From: Lewinellaceae bacterium
GTDB lineage: Bacteria > Bacteroidota > Bacteroidia > Chitinophagales > Saprospiraceae
DNA: 64,000 nucleotides
Direction of reading: 5' to 3'
NCBI GenBank assembly: GCA_020636435.1
Contig: JACJXX010000001.1
Coordinates: 620,001 to 684,000 of the forward strand
Below, piece after piece: positions 1 through 10,022 of this stretch. Under the pieces are notes generated by a model that saw nothing but the letters and a program-made list of their open reading frames with translations, made no database searches and was not told the origin of the DNA. The position numbers and the translations under genes were made by a program. Position 1 is the first letter of the stretch. Each line of letters opens with the position of its first letter.

Positions 1-289
1 GCCGAACCTGCTAAGGGCGGGGGTAAACGCCGGGCCACCCTGATTTCGCCGTTTACCATCCGCCACCCACCACCAGCTTCCCCCCTCTTACCAACTCCCC
101 CTCTAAAAATACACTATAAAAATATAAACCAAGGGGCACATCGCCCACTTCCAGCCGAAACTCCCGACTGCCCACTCCCAGTACCTCCTCCAGCGCCACC
201 TGCCCCAGCCCATTGTACAACACCACCCGCCCGGGCCGCCGCAGGGCCTGCTCGAACACTACCTTGACATAACCGGGCGCGGGGTTGGG
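1..289. repeat. Direct repeat, copy 1 (290-bp, 3' end of beta-propeller gene)
   Basis: This segment is repeated 2950 bp further on at 2951-3239 with only one difference that I found by eye (position 142). It covers the C-terminal sorting domain of the gene ending at 53 and the sequence just beyond its stop. The two genes are far less alike outside this segment, so the tract looks homogenised by recent gene conversion or unequal crossing-over. Confidence 0.9.
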
Positions 290-1594
290 GAAGAGGTAGG
301 CTTTTTGGCGGGTAGGCGGATCTTGCTCTTTACTAGAGACAATCGGCTCGCAGGGGGGCGGTGGATCTTCCCCCTCTACTAAGGGGCCGAGGCGGTAGTT
401 GGGGAAATGGGGGAGGGAGCGGGCATGATTGAACGGTAACTGAACAGCATGCTGCTCAAAGTTGCAGGCCAGGCCGGGTTCGTCCGGGTTGTGGATGACG
501 TGTAAGACGTCGACGGTTGCGAAAGAGTTGATGTAGATCTTACAATCGGGAGCGAGTTGGGCATTAAAAAATTTAGTAGGAAAAGGAGATTGATAGCCGT
601 CGTATTCAGCAACCGTAATGCGGGATGCTTCAATATCTGCCGCTAGTAAATCAAACTGGTAAACGAAATCTTCAGAACAGACGTATAAATACCTGGAATT
701 TGGCGATACGGCCACTCCTCCTGTAAATGCTCCGTCGTCAATAGCAATGAACCTGAAATTGCTGAGTTGTCCGGTGTTTCGGCCGAAATCGAATATGAAG
801 AGGCCATCCGCCGGCGTATACCGGATGTATTTGGTTCCATCAGGAGAGAAAACCGCCTGGCCTCCGCCTTCTCCCTGTTTAACGGTTGGGTTTCCGATTT
901 GCTGTTCTGATAAATTTCCTATGCCGTTTTCTGTCAGCTCAAAATAATAATATTTATTTGACAAGTACTGAGGTACTATTACCCACCAGTCTGCGCCATT
1001 GCTTTGTTTAACGGCTGTTAGTTGACCCATACTCAGGCTATCAACAATTGCTATTTCATTTTTTAATATTATTTCTATCTCATCTGCTGGCCCACCTTTT
1101 ATTTTAGAAAATTGTAATTGAGTGGTCATCGCATCTACCTGAGGCCCTTCTAAATATTCTAAATGCGTATAGAATAGATAGTATTCATTTGAGGCAACCG
1201 AAGAAGGGAGAATTAAGCAACTTTGAGGCCCGGCAGGATATCCTAATAAGTTGCAAAAATCATTGTGAACACCTCCAACGTTTAAATTATCCCCATTATT
1301 CACAATTTGATGTTCTGAATCAACAATAGCGCATCCATTTGAATAAAAAAGTAATTGGCCAGAGGCATCGCTTATTGAAGCATTACTTAGATATATACTT
1401 ATCTCTATTGGGAGATATTGAATGTTTACAATTCCGTTTTCAAAATTCATTTGAACACCCTCTATTCCGGGGTATTCAGAAGTAGCATTGCTATTATACC
1501 CAAACATCCACACATAGTCATGTTTTTGTCCAATAACCAAAAGAGGAAGGCCCAATAAAAAAAGCACACCAATTTTTTTCAGCTCACTTTTCAT
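53..1594 (-). CDS. Secreted beta-propeller-like protein with T9SS type A sorting domain
   Basis: This encodes a 513-aa protein. I place the start at the ATG at 1594; a TTG nine bases upstream is also in frame. An N-terminal signal peptide (KKIGVLFLLGLPLLVIGQ) precedes repeated WD/YVTN-like blades, for example FSPDGTKYIRYTPADGLFIF and SPNSRYLYVCSEDFVYQFDL. The last 80 or so residues carry the LFPNPAPGYVKVVFE start and YNGLGQ core typical of T9SS type A C-terminal domains, so the product should be exported across the outer membrane and processed. Substrate or partner is unknown. It is a paralogue of the protein at 3003-4541 and follows the truncated gene at 1652-2644 by about 60 bp in the same direction. 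Its AT-rich 5' half contrasts with a GC-rich 3' end shared with the paralogue. Confidence 0.85.
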   Translation of the reverse strand: MKSELKKIGVLFLLGLPLLVIGQKHDYVWMFGYNSNATSEYPGIEGVQMNFENGIVNIQYLPIEISIYLSNASISDASGQLLFYSNGCAIVDSEHQIVNNGDNLNVGGVHNDFCNLLGYPAGPQSCLILPSSVASNEYYLFYTHLEYLEGPQVDAMTTQLQFSKIKGGPADEIEIILKNEIAIVDSLSMGQLTAVKQSNGADWWVIVPQYLSNKYYYFELTENGIGNLSEQQIGNPTVKQGEGGGQAVFSPDGTKYIRYTPADGLFIFDFGRNTGQLSNFRFIAIDDGAFTGGVAVSPNSRYLYVCSEDFVYQFDLLAADIEASRITVAEYDGYQSPFPTKFFNAQLAPDCKIYINSFATVDVLHVIHNPDEPGLACNFEQHAVQLPFNHARSLPHFPNYRLGPLVEGEDPPPPCEPIVSSKEQDPPTRQKAYLFPNPAPGYVKVVFEQALRRPGRVVLYNGLGQVALEEVLGVGSREFRLEVGDVPLGLYFYSVFLEGELVRGGKLVVGGGW

Positions 1595-1651
1595 ACAAAG
1601 CAAAATAAAGGAGGCGCCCCCAGCCTTAACTGCTGAAAGCGCCTCGTTTCT

Positions 1652-2644
1652 CTAGCGAATAATAATCAGCTTTTCTGTTTTGTGAATTGAACCCTGGCTT
1701 TTTATCATACAGTAATAGATGCCGGCGGGAACCTGGCTTGTGTTGACGATAAACATCGTCCTACCCACATCCAGGTTTTTTTCCAAATGTATCCTGCCAC
1801 GTGTATCATATACAAAAAGCTGGGTACGAGCCTCAACTGGCTTAGCCAGTTTCACCCACAGTTCATCTTTTGCCGGATTCGGGATTAATTGAATGTTTGA
1901 AGCAATTTCCGGATGGTGGACAGGCGCAGTCCTCTCCTCCGGCTCGGAAGCACAACGCTCTTCATCTTCATACTTCACAAGAGGGTCAACAAGGCTGTAC
2001 AAGCTTCGGGCCTTGAACACACCATCCCCACCTGCCAATGGGCATTGGTTGGCTATGGCCCAAAGATCTGTTATCTGAGCCTCGGTAAAAGTATCTATTC
2101 CTACAGTTACTGTTTCCAGGAACAAGGCGTTGACATCCTGTTCGTTAACCTCAAATACTTCGTTTGCTGAAATGGCGCTATTGCCTATATCCGCCTGATC
2201 CAGGAAATTTTCCCGGTACAGTTGAATGGCTTCAATTTGATCCTCTCCCTCTTTTTGGAGTGAGGATAAGCTGTCCAGCAGGCTCTGGTGTTTGGCCAGC
2301 AGAGCTGCCGTATCCACCTCTACGCCAAAGTTGTACTGCCAGTCCACCCAATGCAGGCTGTCCAGCTTGCTTTCCATTTCGCTTTGCACAGAATCCAGGG
2401 CCGCCGTTGTGTGTTCTCCAAGAGTAAATGCGGCATTCAGGCTGGTATCCACCAACGAAAATTCGCCAACGGTTGTGCTTTCATACTCTTCCAGGAAATC
2501 TTCTTCCCAGGATTCCAAGGCTTCTTCTCCTTTTTTCAGCAGGCGGTAGTAAAGGTGGCGTTGCCCTGTCCATTTTAAGGCATCCTCAAATTCGGGAGAT
2601 TCAAAGCTTCCGTCGGCTGGCTTTTGCGATAACGTTGATTCCAT
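1652..2644 (-). pseudogene. 5'-truncated copy of the 1468-aa metalloprotease/beta-helix gene
   Basis: The 330-aa frame from the ATG at 2644 matches the last ~330 residues of the protein at 4600-9006 almost throughout: the same ALKWTGQRHLYYRLL and STTVGxFSxVDTxLNAAFTLGEH blocks, the acidic helical region and the type A sorting domain ending KTEKLIIIR. Homology starts near 2626. Upstream, the open frame continues to 2824 through unrelated sequence with only a TTG start. No signal peptide, protease or beta-helix part remains, so the sorting domain cannot work in a normal T9SS substrate, which must first pass Sec. I therefore call it a remnant of a tandem duplication. The alternative, a cytosolic protein expressed from 2644, seems unlikely. 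Confidence 0.75.
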
Positions 2645-2950
2645 AATCGATGTATCAATTTCCAGAGCAGTTTTGGATAGGTATCTGCGCTTATGGGCCG
2701 CCTGCTGTACAAGGCTTTCGAACGCTCCTGTCCTTACTTTTTTGCGGCCAAAAAAGTAACAAAAAACCCTTCCGCCTGACGCAGCTTCGGCTAAAACTGC
2801 CTTCCATTCCGCTGCACTCCGCAAACTCGCTTTGGCCGTTTGTTCGTTGCTCTATTTGTTTCGCCAACCTGGAGTTTACAGCCTTTTCAATAGGCTTCGC
2901 CGCTCAGGCAGTACGGAGTGCGGGCGCTCCATTACAGGCAATTTCTTAAC
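2645..2950. other. Duplication junction between truncated gene and downstream paralogue
   Basis: These roughly 300 bases separate the remnant gene from the 290-bp direct repeat. They are open in several frames on both strands but match neither flanking gene family, and I see no start, signal peptide or known motif. The sequence replaced the first ~1100 codons of the duplicated large gene. It may be a dispersed intergenic sequence carried in at the recombination point; that is inference. Confidence 0.4.
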
Positions 2951-3239
2951 GCCGAACCTGCTAAGGGCGGGGGTAAACGCCGGGCCACCCTGATTTCGCC
3001 GTTTACCATCCGCCACCCACCACCAGCTTCCCCCCTCTTACCAACTCCCCCTCTAAAAATACACTATAAAAATATAAACCAGGGGGCACATCGCCCACTT
3101 CCAGCCGAAACTCCCGACTGCCCACTCCCAGTACCTCCTCCAGCGCCACCTGCCCCAGCCCATTGTACAACACCACCCGCCCGGGCCGCCGCAGGGCCTG
3201 CTCGAACACTACCTTGACATAACCGGGCGCGGGGTTGGG
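2951..3239. repeat. Direct repeat, copy 2
   Basis: This is the second copy of the repeat at 1-289, covering the same sorting-domain codons and about 50 bases past the stop of the 3003-4541 gene. Identity drops abruptly near 3239, where the two paralogues diverge (Pro-rich linker and the end of the propeller). Confidence 0.9.
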
Positions 3240-4541
3240 AAAAACGTAGGTTTTTTGGCGGGTGGGCAGCACCTCCTCTTTGGTGGAAACGACCGGCTCG
3301 CAGGGTGGCGGCGGATCTTCCCCTTCCACCAGGGGGCCGAGGCGGTAGTTGGGAAAGTGGGGAAGGGAGCGGCGATGATTGAACGGTAGCTGTACAGCAT
3401 GCTGTTCAAAATTGCAGGCTAGGCCAGGCTCATCTGGGTTGTGGATGACGTGTAGAACATCAACAGAGGCAAATGAATTGATGTAGATTTTGCAGTCCGG
3501 AGCTAGTTGAGCGTTATAGAAATTGGTTGGGAATGGAGATAGATAGCCATCATATTCTCCTACTGTTATTTTGGAAGAGGCGATATTTTCATCGTATAAA
3601 TCAAATTGATATACAAATTTCTCCGAACACACATATAAATACCTGGAATTTGGAGATGTTGCAACTCCACCGATGAAAGCCCCATCGTCAATATCAATAT
3701 AACGAAACTCACTCAATAAACCGGTTAGCCTGTCAAAATCAAAAATAAACAAGCCATCTGCCGGAGTATAACGGATGTAGAACCTGCCGTTTGACGAAAA
3801 AACAGCTTGGCCGCCAGCTTCTCCTTCCAATACGGTTGCGTGACCGATCTGTTGTTCAAATGCTACCTGTATTCCATCTTCAGATAGCAGAAAGGTATAA
3901 TATTCATTGGTCAGGTATTGAGGAACCATGACCCACCAATCAATCCCATTTGCATGTTTTACGGCTGTGAGTTGCCCCATTCCCAGGCTATCACTTATCA
4001 CAGGATGATTTTTAACTAATATATTCTCTTGATTTGTCAATGTATCTATTTCTACAATAGTACTCAACAAGCCTGTAGTTAACGCAATCGCCGGCGAGTT
4101 TTCAGCGTATTCTAAATGAGAATACAATAGGTAGTACTTATTGAAGTCATTTGGAGCATTAAGTATTAATGCACTTTGAGGGCCGGCAGGATATCCGTTT
4201 TCGCAGAAGTTTTCCCCGATTTCTCCAATATTTAAACTATCTCCATAGGAAATAATATGATGAGTCCAATCTGCTATAGCACATCCATTAGTATAGAACA
4301 ATAAATTACCTAAGGGGCCACTGATTGTAGCGTTAGTTACATAAAGGCTTATATTTATTGATTCATAGAAAATACTTGGTGGAGATTGATTGAAATCTAT
4401 CATAATTCCTTCTACGCCGGGGTAACCAGATGTCGCATTGCTGTTATACCCAAAAAGCCAGATGTAGTCATGTTTTTGGCCTATGGCCGATGAGCAAAAG
4501 CAAAACAGGAAAAATATTGTTATCGTTATATCTTTTTTCAT
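3003..4541 (-). CDS. Secreted beta-propeller-like protein with T9SS type A sorting domain (paralogue)
   Basis: This encodes 512 aa from the ATG at 4541, with signal peptide KKDITITIFFLFCFCSSAIGQ. It aligns along its full length with the protein at 53-1594: KHDYIWLFGYNSNATSGYPG near the N-terminus, the NxxCAIAD and YPAGPQSALIL blocks, ADGLFIFDFDRLTG blades, and an essentially identical last ~85 residues. The C-terminal domain predicts T9SS export. The gene lies 58 bp downstream of the 1468-aa metalloprotease gene in the same orientation and is probably cotranscribed with it; the same order recurs in the truncated upstream copy. Function beyond secretion is unknown. It is AT-rich except for the shared 3' end. 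Confidence 0.85.
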   Translation of the reverse strand: MKKDITITIFFLFCFCSSAIGQKHDYIWLFGYNSNATSGYPGVEGIMIDFNQSPPSIFYESINISLYVTNATISGPLGNLLFYTNGCAIADWTHHIISYGDSLNIGEIGENFCENGYPAGPQSALILNAPNDFNKYYLLYSHLEYAENSPAIALTTGLLSTIVEIDTLTNQENILVKNHPVISDSLGMGQLTAVKHANGIDWWVMVPQYLTNEYYTFLLSEDGIQVAFEQQIGHATVLEGEAGGQAVFSSNGRFYIRYTPADGLFIFDFDRLTGLLSEFRYIDIDDGAFIGGVATSPNSRYLYVCSEKFVYQFDLYDENIASSKITVGEYDGYLSPFPTNFYNAQLAPDCKIYINSFASVDVLHVIHNPDEPGLACNFEQHAVQLPFNHRRSLPHFPNYRLGPLVEGEDPPPPCEPVVSTKEEVLPTRQKTYVFPNPAPGYVKVVFEQALRRPGRVVLYNGLGQVALEEVLGVGSREFRLEVGDVPPGLYFYSVFLEGELVRGGKLVVGGGW

Positions 4542-4599
4542 GGGCTTTACCGAAAGGAAAATGGTGTTCCCGGATAAATTTCCAGGAACACCATTAAGG

Positions 4600-7500
4600 T
4601 CATCTAATAATTACCAGTTTATGAGTATTATCGAGGCCATCTACTCCAAGCAGCCTGCAATAATATAATCCGACCGGCAGGTGTCCGGTATCAATGCTAA
4701 ATACCGCTTGCCCGGCTTCTAAGGCGTGTATTTGATGTATTCGCCCCTGAGTGTCATAAATAACAATGGTGGCATTTCCATCAAGGGGTTGAGCGAACGT
4801 TATTTGTATTTTGTTTCTCGCTGGGTTGGGTATTAGCCGGAATGCGGAAACTTCATTCACTTTGGTTGTCTTTGGCCTCGCCTCCGGCTCAGAAGCGCAT
4901 CGCTCCTCATCTTCATACTTTACCAGCGGATCGATAAGGCTATACAGACTTCTCGCCTTAAATACAGCATCTCCGCCTGCCAGGGGGCATTGGTTGGCTA
5001 TAGACCAAAGATCTGTTATCTGAGCCTCGGTGAAAGTGTCGACGCCCATGGCCACCGTTTCCAGGAACAAGGCATTGACGTCCTGCTCATTGACCTCAAA
5101 TACTTCACTCGCTGAAATAGCGTTATTGTCCATTTCTGCTTCCTCCAGAAAATCCTCCTGGTATAACTGAATGGCCTCCATTTGCTCTTCCCCTTCCTGG
5201 CGAAGATAGGCCAGGCTGTCCAGCAGGCTTTCATATTTGGCCAATAGAGCCACCGTATCTACTTCGACTCCAAGGCCAAACTGCCAGTCTATCCAGTGTA
5301 AACTGTCCAGCTTGTTCTCGATGCGGCTGTGCAAAGAATCTAACGCCGCCCCCGTATGTTCTCCGAGGGTAAAGGCGGCATTCAGAGTGGTATCCACGAC
5401 CGAGAATCCGCCGACGGTTGTACTTTCATGCTCATCCAGGAAATCCTCTTCCCAGGATTCCAGGGCCTCTGCCTCCTCGTTCAACAGGCGGTAATACAGG
5501 TGGCGCTGCCCCGTCCACTTAAGGGGCTCCTCAAATTTGGGGGATTCAAAGGTGCCGTCAGCCAGCTTTTGCAAAAGTTCGTCTTCTTCGCCGGCCTCTT
5601 CGCCGGAACCGGGAGTAGTGGTGGAGCAGGCGTCTCCTGAATCAGAAATACATTGGAAAGTAGTTCCGGGATCAACAACTTGAGGATCAAACCATTGAGC
5701 ATTTGCCTCGAAAGAAGGTAAATAAACACAATTTTGTGTGCTTGAAGAATCTTCTTCAACGATAAAAGCTGATAATAATACGTTTGTAGGTAATTGAGCC
5801 AAATGCCTCGCCCCCACACCACCATACCCCCCACACCAAAGGTTCCCCTGATGCTCCTGCAGCCCAATGGCCCCCGTCTCCTCGATCAACAAGCCGTCAA
5901 AATGATCCTGTATCGTATTGCCCTGGAATTGCACCGCGTCGCCCATCCCCTCAAAGCGGAAGCCCAGGAGGGTGTTACTGGTATTATTGCAGGTGATCAG
6001 CGTACCCGAGGCGCCCACAGCGTCGAAGCCGTAGCTGGCCACGCCGTAGGCCGCCATAGGCGGGCCCATCACCGTATTGCAGCGCAGCCAGGCATCGGTA
6101 GTGCCGGACAGGCGGATGCCGGTTTTTCCTTTTTCTTCGTCCTGCAGCAGGATGGTGTTTTTGTGTGCCTGCACCTTGCGGGCCGCGCCCAGCCGGATGC
6201 CCGTGCCGGCCTGGCGTACTTCTATCATATTCTGCCGAACCAGGTAGCGGTTGTAGCCCGGTGCGCCGAAGGCATTGTCGTCCACCATTATAGCTGCCGG
6301 ATCCTGGAAGCTGCCCGTGCCCTCTATCCGAAGGGTATTGTCGAATACGCTGCAAAAGCGGGGGTTGTTCTGCAGCAGGGCGATGCCCATGTCCCGGGCT
6401 TGGATGTCGTTGCCCCAGATCCGAAGGTTTTTGTCCCGGCAGCTCGCCAGGCGCAGGCCGGTGTTTACGCCGTCCATAACGGTATTGAAGACGTAGGCGT
6501 TCACCCCGCTGGCCCTTATCCCGGTGGCGCAGTTGTCGAACAATACCGGGCGGCCCTCATCGCCGGAAACATACAGCAGGTAATAGCCCGTAGGGCTGCC
6601 GAAGGCGTGGATGCCCCGGCCGGGTTGGCTGGCATCGCCCAGCAGGTTGCGGAAGGTGGCGTTGGTGACGCGCAAGTTGGAATTGCGGGCCAGGATGCCG
6701 TCATACAGCCCGTCGAAAACGTTCGGCGCCTGCCCGGCTACGCCGACAGAGGCGCTGGCGTTGTCCAGCCAGATGCCGGCGAAGGCTGTCGTGCCGCTGC
6801 GCGGCGCTTTGAGGGCTCCGTCGGCCAGGAAGGTATTGCCGTAGCAGTTGCGCAGGCTGGCGGTTTGGCCGGGCTGCAAGCCCATCAGGATGCCGGTATA
6901 GTTGTTGCGGAAAGTGTTGTTGCGGATCTCGGCCTGGGCGCCGGCTTCCAGGGTTACGGCGTTTTCGGCGTCGGAAACGGTGCAGTTGCGCATCTCCAGG
7001 CTTGCGCCATCTTCGACGGTGATGCTTTCCCAGAGCTCGCTGCAGCCAAAAATACGGCACCCGTCCAGCACCAAATTTCCGCTGGATACCACTATTTGGG
7101 CGCCCGGCTCCAATTCAATCAGCGAATTTCTGAAGGTAAAACAGTTCCCTGCTCCTATATTGGCTTCAAAAGTATTGAAAACGCGGATATTGTCGAGGTA
7201 TAGGCTGCCTTCGCAGTTTGTGCCCGGGCCAGGTAAAGCCGGCTCTTGAGTTAGTAAACCCGATACATTCTCGAAGTCAACAGGGTTCAATGCTTGTGGG
7301 TTGAGTAATATGCCCTCGACAGCGATGTCTTCAACAACAACTTCATTTTCTATGCTGTCTACCCGAACTTCCGTACCAATTGTACTTAAGGGCACATCTA
7401 TAACTCTGGTGGAAAAATTCAGTTCGTAACATTCGTCGAAGCCTAATTCTATCCCATCTACCCGAATGAAGCGGTCGTTGCCTTCCGTTACATTCAACCC

Positions 7501-9006
7501 CTGAGTAAGCAGTATTTCATCTTCCGGGTTAAATTGAACCACCTCCAGGTTGAAAGTGTCGGGCTGGCAATAGTTGCACAGGGTAACGGTATAGTTCACC
7601 TCGTCCTGCCCTTCGCAGCCGATAACCGGTTCTTCGTTGTCTATTTCAATATCCAGAAAAACAGTGCAAGTATCGCAAGGCAATTCAGGAATGGACGATT
7701 CGTCCGGAGGGTATAAGCACTCCCCAACCACTGTACGCTGCGCAATGGTTTGCGCAATGAAAGCACAGGTACAATCATCGATGTAAACTGCATCAAATGT
7801 TCTGTCGCCTCTGCCTCCTTCATCACACATGATAGGAAATAAGCAACCCGTGCAAAAACAGGCTGAACTAATGCCAGGGCAGGATGTTTCATAATCCATG
7901 TCATTTTCAAGATGGTCTCGCCCCGTCAACAAATGCCCTATTTCATGAGCGGTATTAAAGGATATACCTTCGGAGCCGGATAAATTGTGGCCAGGAACCT
8001 CAATAACGGAAAGAGGGTAATCAATAGGAATAGCAGAACCAGGCTGTAATTGAGGGCATATCCCAATTGTAGTAGATTGCCCGGCGCCTATACGAAAACA
8101 GTCCTGGCCTGTAAAAACAATAAATGCATCCAATACATTTGCGGCACAGGGCCGGGACCTGTTCCAAAAATCACTCAAGCCTTTAGATAACAGCCTTGCA
8201 CCAACTTCCGAATTATCGCCACAATCCAGGGGCTCGTCTTTTCTGATTATAATTTCTCTAATCTCAGGCCCAACCGGAATGTTGTTGTAATTAAAATAAA
8301 AACTGAACGCATCAAAAACAGTACTAGCCGCCCTGTTCCGCACAAAGTCTTCATCATTGTTGAAAAAATTATAAATGCCCTGGTCTACTACAATGGCTAC
8401 CTCAACAACTGCCGCAGTTCCGGGAACATTGGGATAGGGGACGGAACAGGTTGAAGCCGCCTGCGCCTCTGTTTTCTTTTCTACTAGAACATGTTTATCG
8501 GAGTAATTGCTATCCAGAGGCGAGAATTCATACATAGAGAGAAATTGATAGGTAAAAAAAGGTTCTTGTATTCCTCCTTCAAAATAAGCTTCCGAGACAA
8601 CAAAATTAACCGGCTTGTCCGGGTCGCTATCCGCTTCCCCAGTATATTTCGTCCAAAGGGTATCGGTGCCTACTGTAGCGGCAAAGCTTTCCGCCAGGCT
8701 CAGGCTCCACTGAAATTGAGTGCCTACCTTAAACTGAAAATCAATGTTGCTTCCCTGCGCCTGAATCAAGGAATCCAAGGCGGCAACGTCGATGTCGACG
8801 ATCCAGTATTCTTCAATATTTACTCCCATCTGCTGAGTGATAACTACTTTTCTGGCCGGGTCGCCGGTTTCCAAAATATCTGCTTGAAACACCGCCTGCC
8901 CAACCACCGGGCCGGTGCCGGACAGCAGAAAGGCAGCAACCAACACATTAAAAAATAAAATATCTAATAGGGGGGGGGTAGAACGCATGCTGTGCTTTTT
9001 CTTCAT
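4600..9006 (-). CDS. Large secreted metalloprotease/beta-helix protein with T9SS type A sorting domain
   Basis: I start this 1468-aa protein at the ATG at 9006 because it opens with a basic stretch and a hydrophobic signal (LDILFFNVLVAAFLLSGTGP); the frame extends 33 codons upstream without signal character. Around residues 354-365 lies HEIGHLLTGRDH, a zincin HExxH helix with D or H as possible third ligand, inside a Cys-rich peptidase-like region (roughly 150-430). A DUF11/CARDB-like segment follows (about 440-600). From about 610 to 1080 comes a parallel beta-helix rich in short N, G and C turns (NCTVSDAENAV, RNNTFRNNYTGILMG). The rest is an acidic helical domain and a type A sorting domain (RLIPNPARNKIQ ... 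HKLVIIR). It heads a module with the downstream propeller gene. Family assignment of the protease is uncertain. Confidence 0.8.
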   Translation of the reverse strand: MKKKHSMRSTPPLLDILFFNVLVAAFLLSGTGPVVGQAVFQADILETGDPARKVVITQQMGVNIEEYWIVDIDVAALDSLIQAQGSNIDFQFKVGTQFQWSLSLAESFAATVGTDTLWTKYTGEADSDPDKPVNFVVSEAYFEGGIQEPFFTYQFLSMYEFSPLDSNYSDKHVLVEKKTEAQAASTCSVPYPNVPGTAAVVEVAIVVDQGIYNFFNNDEDFVRNRAASTVFDAFSFYFNYNNIPVGPEIREIIIRKDEPLDCGDNSEVGARLLSKGLSDFWNRSRPCAANVLDAFIVFTGQDCFRIGAGQSTTIGICPQLQPGSAIPIDYPLSVIEVPGHNLSGSEGISFNTAHEIGHLLTGRDHLENDMDYETSCPGISSACFCTGCLFPIMCDEGGRGDRTFDAVYIDDCTCAFIAQTIAQRTVVGECLYPPDESSIPELPCDTCTVFLDIEIDNEEPVIGCEGQDEVNYTVTLCNYCQPDTFNLEVVQFNPEDEILLTQGLNVTEGNDRFIRVDGIELGFDECYELNFSTRVIDVPLSTIGTEVRVDSIENEVVVEDIAVEGILLNPQALNPVDFENVSGLLTQEPALPGPGTNCEGSLYLDNIRVFNTFEANIGAGNCFTFRNSLIELEPGAQIVVSSGNLVLDGCRIFGCSELWESITVEDGASLEMRNCTVSDAENAVTLEAGAQAEIRNNTFRNNYTGILMGLQPGQTASLRNCYGNTFLADGALKAPRSGTTAFAGIWLDNASASVGVAGQAPNVFDGLYDGILARNSNLRVTNATFRNLLGDASQPGRGIHAFGSPTGYYLLYVSGDEGRPVLFDNCATGIRASGVNAYVFNTVMDGVNTGLRLASCRDKNLRIWGNDIQARDMGIALLQNNPRFCSVFDNTLRIEGTGSFQDPAAIMVDDNAFGAPGYNRYLVRQNMIEVRQAGTGIRLGAARKVQAHKNTILLQDEEKGKTGIRLSGTTDAWLRCNTVMGPPMAAYGVASYGFDAVGASGTLITCNNTSNTLLGFRFEGMGDAVQFQGNTIQDHFDGLLIEETGAIGLQEHQGNLWCGGYGGVGARHLAQLPTNVLLSAFIVEEDSSSTQNCVYLPSFEANAQWFDPQVVDPGTTFQCISDSGDACSTTTPGSGEEAGEEDELLQKLADGTFESPKFEEPLKWTGQRHLYYRLLNEEAEALESWEEDFLDEHESTTVGGFSVVDTTLNAAFTLGEHTGAALDSLHSRIENKLDSLHWIDWQFGLGVEVDTVALLAKYESLLDSLAYLRQEGEEQMEAIQLYQEDFLEEAEMDNNAISASEVFEVNEQDVNALFLETVAMGVDTFTEAQITDLWSIANQCPLAGGDAVFKARSLYSLIDPLVKYEDEERCASEPEARPKTTKVNEVSAFRLIPNPARNKIQITFAQPLDGNATIVIYDTQGRIHQIHALEAGQAVFSIDTGHLPVGLYYCRLLGVDGLDNTHKLVIIR

Positions 9007-9193
9007 GGCGTATACGTTTTTGAGATTAAAAAAATAAGTGAAATACCCGGCAACTGTTGCCGGCAGAGCCGCGTTACAGGTTGGATCGGAGTAGAACGAT
9101 AGCAAGATACGTTTTCAAGCTTTGCTTTACAAACCAGGCAATGTTAAAATCTCAGATTTCTTTTTTATTATCTTGCCCAAAACATTAACAACC

Positions 9194-9967
9194 ATGCCCG
9201 CCACCACCCAACCTGCCTCATTCTACCGCCCCGCCATCTTCCGCGCCTTCCCCGGCCTCATTGCGGCGGAAAGCACCCGCCACGGCGGCGTCAGCCCGCC
9301 GCCCTACGCCTCCCTCAACCTGGGGTTCCATACGGACGACCGGCCGGAAAACGTGCTGGAAAACCGCCGCCGCTTCCTGGCCGCCCTCGGCATCTCTCCG
9401 GACAACCTGGCTACCGCCCATCAGGTACACGGCAATAAGGTGCTGATCGCCCGGCAGCCCGGCCATTACGAAGGCTACGACGCCCTCATTACCGATCAAA
9501 AAGGTATATTTGTAGCAGTAGGCACGGCCGATTGCACGCCCATCCTGGTCTACGACCCGGTACGGGAAGCTGTTGCCGCCATCCACGCCGGCTGGCGGGG
9601 CACGGCGCAGCAGGTGGCTCAGGCGGCTCTACTGGCCATGCAAGCGGCCTTCGGTACGCAGCCCGGGGATTGCCATGCCTACATCGGCGCCTGCATCGAT
9701 CAGGACCATTACGAGGTGGATGAGAATGTAGCCCGGCACTTTGCCTCCGAACACAAGCGGGAAGATGCAGCGCGGGGCAAATGGTTCGTCAGCCTCAAAG
9801 AGGCGAATAAGGCACAACTACTGGAAACAGGCATCCCGGAAGAGCAGATAGAAGTATCGCCCTACTCTACCTGGACGCACAATGAAGATTATTTTTCGCA
9901 CCGCAAGGAGAACGGCGCCACCGGCAGGATGCTGGCGGTGATCGGCCTCGTGGCGCGATCATCCTGA
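9194..9967 (+). CDS. pgeF: Peptidoglycan editing factor / polyphenol oxidase family (PgeF, YfiH)
   Basis: This encodes 257 aa from the ATG at 9194; the 24 codons open upstream are AT-rich leader. The three conserved metal-binding blocks of the laccase-domain (DUF152) family are present in order: TAHQVHGNK, TADCTPILVYD and HAGWRGT, followed by YIGACIDQDHYEVD. In E. coli the family member removes L-Ser wrongly incorporated at position 1 of the peptidoglycan stem; other members act as purine nucleoside phosphorylase or laccase in vitro. The protein is cytoplasmic and of normal family length. It is transcribed divergently from the large protease gene and is followed after 55 bp by the EVE-domain gene in the same direction. 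Confidence 0.9.
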   Translation: MPATTQPASFYRPAIFRAFPGLIAAESTRHGGVSPPPYASLNLGFHTDDRPENVLENRRRFLAALGISPDNLATAHQVHGNKVLIARQPGHYEGYDALITDQKGIFVAVGTADCTPILVYDPVREAVAAIHAGWRGTAQQVAQAALLAMQAAFGTQPGDCHAYIGACIDQDHYEVDENVARHFASEHKREDAARGKWFVSLKEANKAQLLETGIPEEQIEVSPYSTWTHNEDYFSHRKENGATGRMLAVIGLVARSS

Positions 9968-10022
9968 TCGCGGGCCGTTTATATCTACGCACCAGATGAA
10001 TCTGGCGCGTCCAAAAAAAAAA

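Noticed and set aside
2650..2949. A plus-strand 99-codon gene at the duplication junction
   Set aside because: It has no convincing start signal and overlaps the truncated copy on the other strand; the sequence looks like non-coding repeat.
5794..7203. A 469-codon open frame antisense to the beta-helix part of the large protease gene
   Set aside because: It is composed of Ala/Gly/Val-rich sequence mirrored from the GC-rich coding strand, has no family resemblance, and the opposite strand encodes a clear secreted protein.
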